64,000 nt of DNA from DASUPK01 sp963815045 (GCA_963815045.1 CAWFET010000003.1:310001-374000), one strand, 5' to 3'. Positions 8,667-17,598 are shown, counted from the first letter of the stretch. Numbers and translations are program-made. Notes: generated from the letters alone by a model not told the origin.

Positions 8667-10216
8667 TGCTCACCGTCGAGAGCCTCACCACCGAGCTCGG
8701 CCTGAAGGTCGCCGCTGGAGGTGACGACGCCGCCGAGCGGGAGATTCGCTGGGTCCACATGACCGAGCTGCTCGATCCCACCCCCTGGCTCTCGGGAGGC
8801 GAGCTCCTGATGACGACCGGGATCCGGCTCGAGAACGCCGAGAAACAGCGCAAGTTCATCCGGCTGCTCTCCGAGGCGGGCGTGGCCGGGCTCGGCTTCG
8901 GGACCGGATTCGACCACGCGAAGATCCCGAAGGCTCTGCTCACCGAGGCGAACGCCTCCGGGTTCCCAGTCTTCGAGGTCCCCTACGAGACACCGTTCAT
9001 CGCGATCACCGAGGCGGCCTTCAGCCGGCTCGTCAACGAGCAGTACGACGTGCTCTCCCGGGGCATCGCGGTCAACGAGCGGCTCGAGCGGCTCGTCCTT
9101 CAGGGCGGCGGCCTCGATGAGGTCGCGAAGGAGATCGCCGCCGCGATCGGGGGGAGCTCGGTCGTCCTCGACGCCCGCGGGGAGGTCCTCGCCAGCGGCG
9201 GCCGCCGCCTGCCGGAATACCTGCTCGAGGCTGTTCGCACCGAGGTCGTGCCACGCGGCACCGCCGCCGCGCCCTTCGTGCCCAACCAGCCTGATCTCCG
9301 CGGACGCGCCCTCGCCCATCCGGTCTCGCCGCGCCCCGGCGCCGCCGAGGCCTGGCTCGTGGTGGTGCGGCGCTCCGGCGAGCTGGGTGACTTCGAGCGC
9401 CTCTGCGTCCAGCAGGCCGCGATCGTCGTCGCGCTCGAGCTGATGCGCGAGCGCGTCGCCCAGGAGACCGAGCGCCGTCTCTCCGGCGAGGTTCTGGCGG
9501 CGACCCTCTCCGGGCGCCTGGCGCCGGACGACATTCGCGACCGGCTCGCGCCGTTCGGGATCGGCGAGCGGGCGGCGGTACTGGCCTTCGAGCTCGGCGA
9601 TGCTGCGGCGGCGGAGGCGACTCTCGGCGAGTACCTCGCGAGCCAGAACCGCGCGGCCGTCGTGGCGCCGCATCCGGCCGGCCGGCGCGAGCTCCTCTGC
9701 GCGATCGTGGATGGCGCCAAGGGCGATCCGTTCGAGCTTGCGAGTGAGGGCCGCCAGGCCCTCGAGAAGGTGCACGGCCCGACTCGGGCGGCGACCAGCC
9801 GCTCGATGCCGACCGAGCGGGTACGCCATTCCTTCCACGAGGCGCGCTGCGCCCTGGAGGCGACCGCCTTCGCGAACGGAGCCGCCCCGGACGTCGCCTC
9901 ACACCGGGACCTCGGCGCCTTCACCCTGCTCCTCTCGGTTCAGGACGGCGAGGCCCTCCGGCTCTATACCGAGTCCGTCCTCGGGCCGATCGAGGACTCC
10001 GATGAGCGCTACGCCGGTGAGCTGCTCCGCTCGCTTGAGGCCTACATCGACCGCAACGGGCACTGGGAGCGCGCGGCCGGAGACTGCTACTGCCACCGCC
10101 ACACGCTGCGCTACCGCATCAAGCGCATCGAGGAGCTCACCGGCCGTGATCTGAGCCGGGCGAACGACCGGGTCGAGCTTTGGCTCGCCCTGCGCGCGAG
10201 GGAGCTCATCTCATGA
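8666..10216 (+). CDS. PucR-family transcriptional regulator
   Basis: This 516-residue protein has the PucR architecture. The N-terminal sensor domain is recognisable as RWVHMTELLDPTPWLSGGEL near residues 27-46, a middle region follows, and a C-terminal helix-turn-helix (HTH_30) reads CHRHTLRYRIKRIEELTG near residue 480. The ATG overlaps the aminotransferase stop by one base (TGATG). PucR proteins in actinobacteria control purine, GABA and proline use, so this is the natural regulator of the operon and perhaps of the divergent importer. Its ligand is unknown. Confidence 0.9.
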   Translation: MLTVESLTTELGLKVAAGGDDAAEREIRWVHMTELLDPTPWLSGGELLMTTGIRLENAEKQRKFIRLLSEAGVAGLGFGTGFDHAKIPKALLTEANASGFPVFEVPYETPFIAITEAAFSRLVNEQYDVLSRGIAVNERLERLVLQGGGLDEVAKEIAAAIGGSSVVLDARGEVLASGGRRLPEYLLEAVRTEVVPRGTAAAPFVPNQPDLRGRALAHPVSPRPGAAEAWLVVVRRSGELGDFERLCVQQAAIVVALELMRERVAQETERRLSGEVLAATLSGRLAPDDIRDRLAPFGIGERAAVLAFELGDAAAAEATLGEYLASQNRAAVVAPHPAGRRELLCAIVDGAKGDPFELASEGRQALEKVHGPTRAATSRSMPTERVRHSFHEARCALEATAFANGAAPDVASHRDLGAFTLLLSVQDGEALRLYTESVLGPIEDSDERYAGELLRSLEAYIDRNGHWERAAGDCYCHRHTLRYRIKRIEELTGRDLSRANDRVELWLALRARELIS

Positions 10217-11328
10217 GGGTCGCGGTGCTGGGAGCCGGCGGGACGATCGCGCCCGCGATCGTGCGGGATCTTGCGGAGTCCGAGGAGGTCACCGCCATGC
10301 GGCTGCTCGACATCGACCTGCGCAAGGCGGAGGCGGTGGCGATGGAGCAAGGCGGGGGCAAGGCGGAGGCTCGCCAGGCGGATGCCACCTCCGATCTCGC
10401 CGAGCAGCTCGAGGGCATGGAGGTGCTGGTCAACTCGGCCGCCTACCGGATCAACCTCGCCGCGATGCGCGCCTGCCTCGATGCCGGCTGCCACTACATC
10501 GACCTGGGCGGCCTCTACCACGTCGCGAAGGAGCAGCTCGCTCTCTCCGGGGAGTTCGAGCAGCGCGGCAGGCTGGCGCTCCTGGGGATGGGTTCTGCGC
10601 CCGGCAAGACGAATCTGCTGGCGGCGCGAGCCGTGAAGGAGCTGCCGGGCAATCCGATCTCGATCTCCGTGCTGGCGGGCGGCCGCGACCTGAAGCCCAC
10701 CGGCGAGCTCAGCTTCCCCTACGCCCTGAGGACGCTGCTCGACGAGATCACGATGCCGCCGATGGCGATCATCAACGGCCGGCCGCAGGAGATGAAGCCG
10801 TTGCAGGACGGCCCGCGCGCCGACTTCGGCGAACCGATCGGCGAGGCCGAGACGATCTTCACCCTTCATTCCGAGGTTCTCACGTTCGGCGACAGCTTCG
10901 GCGCGCCGAACGTCACGTTTGCGCTCTCGTTGCCACCAACGGTGCTCGAGAGCCTGAAGGAGCTGGCGGGGGCGAGCGAGGAGCGGATAGCCGAAGTCGC
11001 CCGCTCTGCATCGCCCCCGTCGGCGAACACCACCTCGATCCACATCGTCGAGGTCACCGGGCCCGACACGGTGATCCGCGCCCGCAGCGTGACGCCGCCG
11101 AACGAGGAGTGGGGGCTCGGCGGCGGGATCGTCTCCACAGCCACGCCCGCCGCCGCCGCCGTGCGGCTGCTCGCGCGTGGCGCAATCACGAAGCGCGGCG
11201 CCCTGCCGCCGGAGGCCTGCATCGAGCCCGACGAGATGTTCGCCGAGCTCGAGACCCGGGGCGTGCGGTTCGACTTCTCCGACTCGCCCCTCGATAAGGC
11301 CGCCACGCTCTCGACGAGGACCGCCTGA
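10213..11328 (+). CDS. Saccharopine dehydrogenase-like oxidoreductase
   Basis: This 371-residue protein starts MRVAVLGAGGTIAPAIVRDL, a Rossmann nucleotide-binding loop. It shows the saccharopine dehydrogenase pattern YRINLAAMRACLDAGCHYIDLGG near residues 78-100 and GMGSAPGKTNLLA near 125. The ATG overlaps the PucR stop (ATGA), which fixes the start and excludes an 11-residue extension. Relatives include saccharopine and lysine dehydrogenases and carboxynorspermidine-type enzymes. Given its neighbours, an amine or amino-acid dehydrogenase acting on a polyamine-derived intermediate is plausible. The exact reaction is not determined. Confidence 0.8.
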   Translation: MRVAVLGAGGTIAPAIVRDLAESEEVTAMRLLDIDLRKAEAVAMEQGGGKAEARQADATSDLAEQLEGMEVLVNSAAYRINLAAMRACLDAGCHYIDLGGLYHVAKEQLALSGEFEQRGRLALLGMGSAPGKTNLLAARAVKELPGNPISISVLAGGRDLKPTGELSFPYALRTLLDEITMPPMAIINGRPQEMKPLQDGPRADFGEPIGEAETIFTLHSEVLTFGDSFGAPNVTFALSLPPTVLESLKELAGASEERIAEVARSASPPSANTTSIHIVEVTGPDTVIRARSVTPPNEEWGLGGGIVSTATPAAAAVRLLARGAITKRGALPPEACIEPDEMFAELETRGVRFDFSDSPLDKAATLSTRTA

Positions 11329-12458
11329 TGAAGGTCGGAATCCCGACGGAGATCAAGGACGACGAGTACCGCGTCGCGCTGACGCCCGCCGGCGCCCGCG
11401 AGCTCCGCGAGCACGGCCACGAGGTTCTGCTGCAGGCCGGTGCGGGAGAGGGCAGCGCCATCACCGACGAGGCATACGAATCGCAGGGCGTCACGATCCT
11501 CCCCGACGCCGACGCGGTCTTCGAGCAGTCGGAGATGGTCCTCGGCGTCAAGGAGCCCCAGCCTGAGGAGGTGGAACTGCTCCGCCCGGAGCACACCCTC
11601 TTCACCTACCTGCATCTGGCGCCCGACCCGGAGCTGACCAAGGGCCTTCAGGAGAGCGGCGCCACCTGTGTCGCCTACGAGACCGTCGAGGACTCGCAGG
11701 GCCGGCTGCCGCTGCTCGCGCCGATGAGCGAGGTGGCGGGCAAGATCGCGACCCAGGCCGGCGCGTTCTTCCTCGAGAAGCCACTCGGTGGCCGGGGGAT
11801 TTTGCTCGGCGGCGTCCCGGGCGTCGCGCCTGCGAACGTGATGGTGATCGGCGGCGGAGCGGTCGGCATGCACGCCGCGTTCATTGCGATCGGGATGGAG
11901 GCGGATGTCTTCGTCTTCGACGTCTCGATCGACAAGCTCCGCGAGCTGGACGTCGCCTTCGGCGGCCGCGCCTCGACCGTCTTCTCCTCGACCCTTGCGA
12001 TCGAGGAGATGCTGCCGCGCGCGGACCTGGTGATCGGCGCCGTCCTGGTCCACGGGGCGAAGGCGCCCTACGTGGTCCGCAAGGAGCAGCTCAAGCTGAT
12101 GAAGAAGAACGCGGTCCTGGTCGACGTCGCGATCGACCAGGGCGGCTGCTTCGAGACGTCACATCCGACCACCCATCGCGACCCCGTCTTCGAGGTCGAG
12201 GGGATCACCCATTACTGCGTCGCGAACATGCCGGGCGCGGTGCCGATCACGTCGACCTATGCACTGACCAACGCCACGCTTCCGTACGTCCTGGCCCTGG
12301 CGGACCACGGCGTTGCGGACGCGGCCCGCCGGGACCCCGGTCTGAGACTCGGGATCAACGTCGCCGCCGGTACTGTCACTCATCCCGCCGTCGCGGAAGC
12401 CGTCGGGGTGGACCACACGCCGGTCGAGGACGTGCTCGGCAGCAAAGAGAAAGTCTGA
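11328..12458 (+). CDS. ald: Alanine dehydrogenase
   Basis: This 376-residue enzyme oxidises L-alanine to pyruvate and ammonia with NAD. The N-terminus MKVGIPTEIKDDEYRVALTP is diagnostic. Catalytic lysine and histidine sit in VKEPQPEEV and YLHLAPDPEL, the NAD site is VMVIGGGAVGMHAA, and MPGAVPITSTYALTNATLPY closes the active site. The ATG overlaps the upstream stop by one base. In this operon it would return the pyruvate used by the aminotransferase and release nitrogen as ammonium, so the pathway needs no external amino acceptor. The family call is secure; the cycle is inference. Confidence 0.95.
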   Translation: MKVGIPTEIKDDEYRVALTPAGARELREHGHEVLLQAGAGEGSAITDEAYESQGVTILPDADAVFEQSEMVLGVKEPQPEEVELLRPEHTLFTYLHLAPDPELTKGLQESGATCVAYETVEDSQGRLPLLAPMSEVAGKIATQAGAFFLEKPLGGRGILLGGVPGVAPANVMVIGGGAVGMHAAFIAIGMEADVFVFDVSIDKLRELDVAFGGRASTVFSSTLAIEEMLPRADLVIGAVLVHGAKAPYVVRKEQLKLMKKNAVLVDVAIDQGGCFETSHPTTHRDPVFEVEGITHYCVANMPGAVPITSTYALTNATLPYVLALADHGVADAARRDPGLRLGINVAAGTVTHPAVAEAVGVDHTPVEDVLGSKEKV

Positions 12459-12471
12459 ACAAGGAGGAGAG

Positions 12472-13968
12472 ATGGCCACCGCCACCGCAAAGCGAAATTC
12501 CCGAAGCTCCCGAGCGAGCCGGAACGGGAAGCCGAGGGCTATCACCCTCAAGAACATGATCGACGGCAAGCAGGTCTCGCCGTCCGACAACAAGCGCGAG
12601 GACGTGATCAACCCGGCAACCGGCCAGGTGATCGCCAAGTCGCCGCTCTCCAGCAAGCGCGACGTCGACGACGCCGTCAAGGCCGCCAAGAAGGCGTTCG
12701 AGACCTGGGGAGTGACCACTCCGGCCGACCGCATGGCGCTGCTGTTGAAGCTCGCCGACCGGATCGAGGAGCGCGCCGACGAGCTCGCCGACATCGAGTC
12801 CGCGGACGCCGGCAAGCCCCGCTCCGCCTTCTACGAGGATGAGATCCCCTTCATGTGCGACAACCTCCGCTACTTCGCGGGAGCCGCCCGGAACATGGAC
12901 GGCCGCGCCACCGGCGAGTACCTCGAGGGCTATACGTCGTGGGTCCGGCGCGAGCCGATCGGCGTCGTCGGCCAGATCACTCCGTGGAACTACCCGATGA
13001 TGATGGCGATCTGGAAGATCGCTCCGGCTCTCGCCGCTGGCAACACGCTCGTCCTGAAGCCGGCGGAGACGACCCCGATGTCGACCCTGACGGTGCTGGC
13101 CGAGCTCTGCGCCGAGATCTTCCCGCCCGGCGTGGCGAACTTCGTCGGCGGGCACGGCGACCCCACCGGAGCCGCGATCGTCCGGCATCCCGACATCGGC
13201 ATGGTCTCCCTTACCGGCTCGCCCGAGACCGGCAAGTGGATCGCGCGGGAGTCCGCGGACACGCTGAAGCGCGTTCACCTCGAGCTCGGCGGCAAGGCGC
13301 CGGTCGTGGTCTTCGACGACGTCGACATGGCCGTGGCGATGGAGACGATCGCCGGGACCGGCTACTACAACGCCGGCCAGGACTGCACCGCAGCGACGCG
13401 GGTGCTGGCCTCCAAGAAGGTCTACGACAAGGTCGTCAGCGGCCTCGCCGGGCAGGCCGAGGCGCTGAAGATCGGCGACACGGCGAACGGCAACACGACG
13501 CTGGGCCCCGTCAACTCAGAGCGCCAGCTCGAGCGGGTCGAGGGCTTCCTCGAGCGCCGGCCGGACAACGCCGAGGTCGTCACCGGGGGCAAGAAGGCGC
13601 GCCGGCCGGGCTTCTTCATGAAGCCGGCGGTGGTGGCCGGCCTGAAGCAGTCCGACGAGATGATCCAGAACGAGATCTTCGGCCCGGTGATCACGGTCCA
13701 GCCGTTCACCTCCGAGGAGAGGGCGATCCAGTGGGCGAACGGCACCCGCTACGGCCTCGCGTCGTCAGTGTGGACTCGCGACGTCGGCCGGGCCTTGCGT
13801 GTCTCGAAGGCGCTCCAGTTCGGCTGCGTCTGGGTCAACGACCACATCCCGATCGTCTCGGAGATGCCGCACGGCGGCTACAAGCAGTCCGGCTACGGCA
13901 AGGACCTGTCGATGTACGGGCTCGAGGACTACACGCAGGTCAAGCACGTGATGGCGAACATCAGCTGA
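12472..13968 (+). CDS. NAD-dependent aldehyde dehydrogenase, PatD-like (gamma-aminobutyraldehyde)
   Basis: This 498-residue aldehyde dehydrogenase has the proton-relay TPWNYPMMMAIWKIAPALAAGN, the catalytic glutamate in LELGGKAPVVVF and the nucleophilic cysteine in NAGQDCTAATRV. The GQDCTA context is typical of gamma-aminobutyraldehyde dehydrogenase (PatD) rather than generic betaine aldehyde dehydrogenases, which usually read GQxCxx with other residues. It should oxidise the aminotransferase product to GABA. The first 25 residues are a Lys/Arg/Ser-rich tail not needed for the fold. An AGGAGAG ribosome site precedes the ATG, and the gene ends the operon before a strong hairpin. Confidence 0.88.
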   Translation: MATATAKRNSRSSRASRNGKPRAITLKNMIDGKQVSPSDNKREDVINPATGQVIAKSPLSSKRDVDDAVKAAKKAFETWGVTTPADRMALLLKLADRIEERADELADIESADAGKPRSAFYEDEIPFMCDNLRYFAGAARNMDGRATGEYLEGYTSWVRREPIGVVGQITPWNYPMMMAIWKIAPALAAGNTLVLKPAETTPMSTLTVLAELCAEIFPPGVANFVGGHGDPTGAAIVRHPDIGMVSLTGSPETGKWIARESADTLKRVHLELGGKAPVVVFDDVDMAVAMETIAGTGYYNAGQDCTAATRVLASKKVYDKVVSGLAGQAEALKIGDTANGNTTLGPVNSERQLERVEGFLERRPDNAEVVTGGKKARRPGFFMKPAVVAGLKQSDEMIQNEIFGPVITVQPFTSEERAIQWANGTRYGLASSVWTRDVGRALRVSKALQFGCVWVNDHIPIVSEMPHGGYKQSGYGKDLSMYGLEDYTQVKHVMANIS

Positions 13969-13980
13969 GCGACATTCGGG

Positions 13981-14027
13981 GGCTGTCCGGACTTTGGCCC
14001 CTATACGGGGCACAACTCCGGACAGCC
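13981..14027 (+). terminator. Hairpin terminator after the catabolic operon
   Basis: A perfect 11-base stem (GGCTGTCCGGA at 13981-13991 with TCCGGACAGCC at 14017-14027) encloses a second small GCCCC/GGGGC hairpin. It begins 12 bases after the aldehyde dehydrogenase stop. There is no U-tract, as is common in GC-rich actinobacteria. The rest of the gap to 14151 shows nothing else clear. Confidence 0.7.
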
Positions 14028-14151
14028 GATCCGAGATTCGTCTCGTGGATCAGCGGGGGCTTGAGCAACGCGCGTCGGTGAGGCTCGACCCGAGGTCCGT
14101 GTGGAGCACCGATGACGAGGCTGCTCCCGGCGAGGAATCTTTCCGGAGAAG

Positions 14152-14751
14152 ATGAGACGGACTCCTTTCATCGCGCTGGCCCTGTTCGTCGTGGTTGCCC
14201 AGGCCGTTTCGGGGGCGCGGGCGTCTTCGGCGAGCGCGTACAAGACGTATTCGACCTCGCACCGCTTCTTCCAGGAGCAGGCCGCGGGTCCTGGCGGTGT
14301 CTCAATCATCCTCAACGTCGAATATGCGCAGAGGTCTCCGAAGGGCAAGAGCACTCCACGGAAGGTGTTCGTGCAGTTCGCGGCGCCGGTGAGCTGCCAG
14401 GTGGGCGGGACCACCACGGCCACCGTTGCGAGCGGCCCTTTCAAGTTCCAGCACCAGAAGGTCGAGTTCTCCGGATCGTTCACGAACCAGTTCCCACCGG
14501 CCTCCAACCCGGCTCCCGGGTCCAATGGCACGTACTTCGCAACGGGCCATCTGATCAGGAAGAAGAACAAGAAGAAATGGCGGATGGAGGGCACGACGAC
14601 CGTCCTGACCCACAGCTCGCCGCCCGCATTCCTTAACTGCACCAGTGATGAGATTCCGTACTCGGCGACGCGGTGCTCGTGGTTTCCGCCGGCCAATGGC
14701 GTCCCGCCGCTCTGTACCAACCTGCCGGTGGGGGGGTCAGCGAGGGACTAG
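14152..14751 (+). CDS. Secreted protein of unknown function
   Basis: This 199-residue protein starts MRRTPFIALALFVVVAQAVSG, a standard signal peptide, with cleavage probably near ASSASA. CGGAGAAG lies directly before the ATG. The mature part is Ser/Thr/Gly-rich with one basic patch (RKKNKKKWRM) and three C-terminal cysteines. I recognise no family. It ends on the TAG of a CTAG that is also the stop of the convergent gene. Confidence 0.7.
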   Translation: MRRTPFIALALFVVVAQAVSGARASSASAYKTYSTSHRFFQEQAAGPGGVSIILNVEYAQRSPKGKSTPRKVFVQFAAPVSCQVGGTTTATVASGPFKFQHQKVEFSGSFTNQFPPASNPAPGSNGTYFATGHLIRKKNKKKWRMEGTTTVLTHSSPPAFLNCTSDEIPYSATRCSWFPPANGVPPLCTNLPVGGSARD

Positions 14752-15956
14752 CGGGTGCGCTGGCAGTAGCCGTACGCGGTGAGGTTCGCCGGCCCGAAGT
14801 AGCCGAACGCGTTCGCCGTGCTGGTGCCGTCGTCGTTCAGCGAGCTGCCCGCGTAGAAGGCGTTGCGGGAGTCGAGTGAGAAGCCGGTGGTGGTGAGCCG
14901 CAGGTTGCCGGGACAGGACGGCGTGGTCGCGGTCGCGTTCATGCCGGCCCCCACGGGCGCCGGGGTAGAGGAGACCTCGGTCAGGATCGCGCCCTTCGCC
15001 TTCGAGCAGTAGGCGATCGCGGTGAGCTCGCCGCCGCCGGTCGTGCCGCTGCCGATGTAGGCGCTGCCGGTCACGCGCCAGGCGTTGGTGCCGACGGCCC
15101 GGGACTCGGTGATGTAGTTGCCGCCGTCGCTGGCGAAGTTGGTGCGCTGGAAGCCGCCGGTGATCAGCTGCTGGCCCTTCGGGCAGCGGGCGACAGCGGA
15201 CTTCACCTGGCCGGGGAGGATGAAGACGGTCTTGTGCGGCGTCGGGTTCTGCGGGATCTGGCCACGGGCGCAGACCGTCTGGATGGTGACGTTGCGCGGT
15301 GTGGTCGAGGCCCAGTTCGAATCGAACAGCACCGCGCTGATGTGGAAGCCACGCTGGGCGCCCAGCCGCTCATAGGAATGGGGGTAGATGCCCTCGCCGT
15401 CGGCGCTCGGGCCGGGGCTCGCCAGCATGCCACCGCCGATCGGGTACTTGCCGCCGGGGCAGAGCACCTCGTGCCTGGTCAGCTGGTCCGGGGCCGACAT
15501 CCTGAAGGTCTTCGAGACGATCTGGACCTGCCTGGGCGGCCCGGGCTTGCCGGGGATGATCCTCGGGCCGCCGCGCCCCTGGACGCGGATCGTGCCCTGC
15601 GCCGAGTTGAGGATGTAGAGCCCGGACGTGGCGCGCAGGGCCATCAGCGTCTTGTTGCAGCTGGTGCCGTGCTTCAGCACGAAGACGACGTTGAGGCGGT
15701 GGATCGAGTTAGGGCCGTTCGCGACGCCCACCTTCAGGCCGCGCTTCGTCTGGCCGATCAGCTTGGCCAGCCGTGGGGCGGGCGGGTAGCAGCCGTCCGT
15801 GCTCACCGAGCGGACGTAGAGGGCGATCTTGAAGGCGTCCTCGAGCTTCTTGGTCGCCGGGTTGTGGCCGGCGCCGCCGCGCGCCTGCGCCGAGCCGGTG
15901 CAGGCGAGCAGCGCGATCAGCAGCGCGATTGGAAGTAGGGCCCTCTTCGCGGTCAC
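14748..15956 (-). CDS. Secreted repeat protein with CPxG...GGGF motifs
   Basis: This 402-residue protein starts at the GTG at 15956, which overlaps the stop of the SGNH gene upstream (GTGA). The N-terminus VTAKRALLPIALLIALLACTGSAQA is a signal peptide. After about 140 residues come three related modules, each opening with a Cys-Pro segment: CPGGKYPIGGGML, CPKGQQLITGGFQ and CPGNLRLTTTGFS. The modules tend to end in an aromatic-Cys pair (AYCSKA, YGYCQRTR). The secreted protein at 57381-58325 uses the same module. Function is unknown; an extracellular adhesive or wall-bound role is a guess. Confidence 0.75.
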   Translation of the reverse strand: MTAKRALLPIALLIALLACTGSAQARGGAGHNPATKKLEDAFKIALYVRSVSTDGCYPPAPRLAKLIGQTKRGLKVGVANGPNSIHRLNVVFVLKHGTSCNKTLMALRATSGLYILNSAQGTIRVQGRGGPRIIPGKPGPPRQVQIVSKTFRMSAPDQLTRHEVLCPGGKYPIGGGMLASPGPSADGEGIYPHSYERLGAQRGFHISAVLFDSNWASTTPRNVTIQTVCARGQIPQNPTPHKTVFILPGQVKSAVARCPKGQQLITGGFQRTNFASDGGNYITESRAVGTNAWRVTGSAYIGSGTTGGGELTAIAYCSKAKGAILTEVSSTPAPVGAGMNATATTPSCPGNLRLTTTGFSLDSRNAFYAGSSLNDDGTSTANAFGYFGPANLTAYGYCQRTR

Positions 15957-16726
15957 GATTGGCTTTGAACACGCCCGCGACGGAGAAAGAGCGCCAGCCC
16001 GCAGATCAGGGCGACGCCTCCCACGGCGAACGGCCACCAGGGTACGCCTCGGCCGCTATCGGATGGCTCCGGCTCGGCCGCGGCAAGGCCGCCCGGCAGT
16101 GCTCGCGCCAGGAAGCGGCCGTAGGCATGGGCGCCGGGGAAGTTGGGATGGAAGAGGTCGGGCAGGAACCAGGCGCCCGGAGCCGGGTCGGCTCGGTGGT
16201 GCGGCAGCGAGTACTTGACCCAATCGAGCAGCTTGACCTGATCCGGATGCTCCCTCGCTGCCCTGACGATCACGTCGGTATCGGGCGCCGGCGGATGGCC
16301 GGTGTCGGCGTCGTAGGCCGTCACGAGGACGAGCTTCCGCTTGGGACCGATCACCTTGAGGGCGAACTTGATCAGGTCGTCGTTGACCCCGCCGTTGCCG
16401 TAGGCATTGAGCAGGATGAGCTTCGGCAGCTTCCCCTGGTTCCGAAGGTCGCGGGCAACCCAGATGCTCTGCTTGAAGCCGCGGCAGCCAAGAGCGTTGA
16501 CGTCGAACCCGACCCGGGTCAGATCCGGGATCGGCAGCAGCATGGTCGAGTCGCCGATGGCGATCGGCGGCGGCCCGTGTCCCGTCCCATATGGATTCCG
16601 CTGCGCCTGCCCCGTGTGTACGTGTCCGCAGCCGAACTCGGGCTCGCCGACCGCGAAGGCTGCGCTCGCCTGCCAGAGGCCGAGCACGATCAGGCCGATC
16701 GTGAGCAGTCCCGCCTTCGTCCTCAA
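15953..16726 (-). CDS. Membrane-anchored SGNH-fold hydrolase-like protein
   Basis: This 257-residue protein has a signal peptide (TTG start at 16726, GAGGG just upstream) and an SGNH block I motif, AIGDSTMLLPIPDL, near residue 55. The catalytic Asp/His region reads DLFHPNFPGAHAYGRF near residue 195. A C-terminal membrane segment (PFAVGGVALICGLALFL) is followed by RRGRVQSQS, so it is probably membrane-tethered on the outside. Its close paralogue at 21651-22316 lacks the anchor. Such proteins near an MBOAT acyltransferase often handle O-acetyl groups on envelope sugars; that role is inferred. Confidence 0.8.
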   Translation of the reverse strand: MRTKAGLLTIGLIVLGLWQASAAFAVGEPEFGCGHVHTGQAQRNPYGTGHGPPPIAIGDSTMLLPIPDLTRVGFDVNALGCRGFKQSIWVARDLRNQGKLPKLILLNAYGNGGVNDDLIKFALKVIGPKRKLVLVTAYDADTGHPPAPDTDVIVRAAREHPDQVKLLDWVKYSLPHHRADPAPGAWFLPDLFHPNFPGAHAYGRFLARALPGGLAAAEPEPSDSGRGVPWWPFAVGGVALICGLALFLRRGRVQSQS

Positions 16727-16742
16727 AACCCTCGGTCCCCGC

Positions 16743-17126
16743 CTAGAAGTTCTGGGTGTACGTGCTCTTGATCTCCGCGTCGCCCTTGCGGCAGTCTGCC
16801 GTGGCGTTGTACTGGACGCCCGGCACGGACTGGCGGGCTCCCTCGGTGCAGTCGAATCCCTCCACGGCCGTCTTGCAGGTGCCTCCCGCGCCGCCGTTCT
16901 GCAGGCGGCAGTGGTGGTAGGCCACCACGACCTTCTCGGCCTGTCCGCAGCTCACGCCGCCAACCTGAAGCGACGTGACATAGGAGGCTCCGAGGTTCTG
17001 CTGCTTGCCGTTGATGTCGCACGAGCTCAGGGCGGCCCCGGTCGTGGAGCTGCTGTCCGAAGAGCCGCCCCCGCACCCGGCGATCGCCGCGGCGAGGACC
17101 AGAAGGATCAAGACGAGCCGTTTCAA
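16743..17126 (-). CDS. Small Cys-rich lipoprotein, paralogue of the divergent neighbour
   Basis: This 127-residue protein has a lipoprotein signal with lipobox AAIAGCGGG, a Ser/Thr spacer, then a compact domain with about seven cysteines (SSCDINGKQQNLGASYV, SVPGVQYNATADC, STYTQN). The start is TTG at 17126. A TAGACT box at 17136-17141 gives a nearly leaderless message. The domain is about 60% identical by eye to the protein encoded divergently at 17203-17598. I recognise no known family. Confidence 0.75.
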   Translation of the reverse strand: MKRLVLILLVLAAAIAGCGGGSSDSSSTTGAALSSCDINGKQQNLGASYVTSLQVGGVSCGQAEKVVVAYHHCRLQNGGAGGTCKTAVEGFDCTEGARQSVPGVQYNATADCRKGDAEIKSTYTQNF

Positions 17127-17141
17127 GATGGGGCCAGTCTA
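17127..17141 (-). promoter_or_regulatory. Promoter -10 region of the lipoprotein gene
   Basis: TAGACT (17141-17136 on the minus strand) lies nine bases before the TTG start. The stretch ATAGACTGGCCCCA is repeated exactly ahead of the SGNH gene whose ATG is at 22316, at the same nine-base distance from the start. This suggests twin promoters driving genes of one envelope programme. Confidence 0.5.
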
Positions 17142-17202
17142 TTTGCGCTTCCAGCGGCGGCGCGTTTGCGCCTCGAGTCGTCGCGGTAGGATCGCGGGCA
17201 TC

Positions 17203-17598
17203 TTGCGGAGGACGATCACAGGGATCGTTGCGGCGGGGGCCCTCCTTGCTGCGATTCTCGCTCCGGGCGGCAGCGCCGCGCCGGTCGCGCACGAGGCCGG
17301 TTTCTCTCCCTGTGACATCAGCGGGCAGCAGCAGAACCTCGGCGCGTCCTACGTGACGTCGCTCAAGGTCCAGGGCGTGGGCTGCGCCAAGGGCGAGAAG
17401 GTGATCAGGGCCTACCACCGGTGCCGCCACCAGGCGGGGGGTCCGGCCGGCACCTGCGGATCGACGCTGCTCGGCTTCAAGTGCAAGGACGGCAATCGGC
17501 AGAGCGTGCCGGGCGTCCAGTACAACGCCACGGCGAAGTGCCACAAGGTCTCGAACGCATCGAAGCGCGTGAAGAGCCGCTACACGCAGAACGACTAG
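17203..17598 (+). CDS. Small secreted Cys-rich protein, paralogue of the divergent lipoprotein
   Basis: I place the start at the TTG at 17203, giving 131 residues, because this begins a clean signal peptide (MRRTITGIVAAGALLAAILA, cleaved near GGSAAP). An upstream in-frame extension would overlap the divergent lipoprotein gene. The mature domain (CDISGQQQNLGASYVTSL, GVGCAKGEKVIRAYHRCR, SVPGVQYNATAKC, SRYTQND) matches the neighbour almost motif for motif. This copy is soluble whereas the other is lipidated. The domain is unknown to me; the disulfide-rich form suits an extracellular role. The stop shares a CTAG with the sulfotransferase gene. Confidence 0.7.
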   Translation: MRRTITGIVAAGALLAAILAPGGSAAPVAHEAGFSPCDISGQQQNLGASYVTSLKVQGVGCAKGEKVIRAYHRCRHQAGGPAGTCGSTLLGFKCKDGNRQSVPGVQYNATAKCHKVSNASKRVKSRYTQND

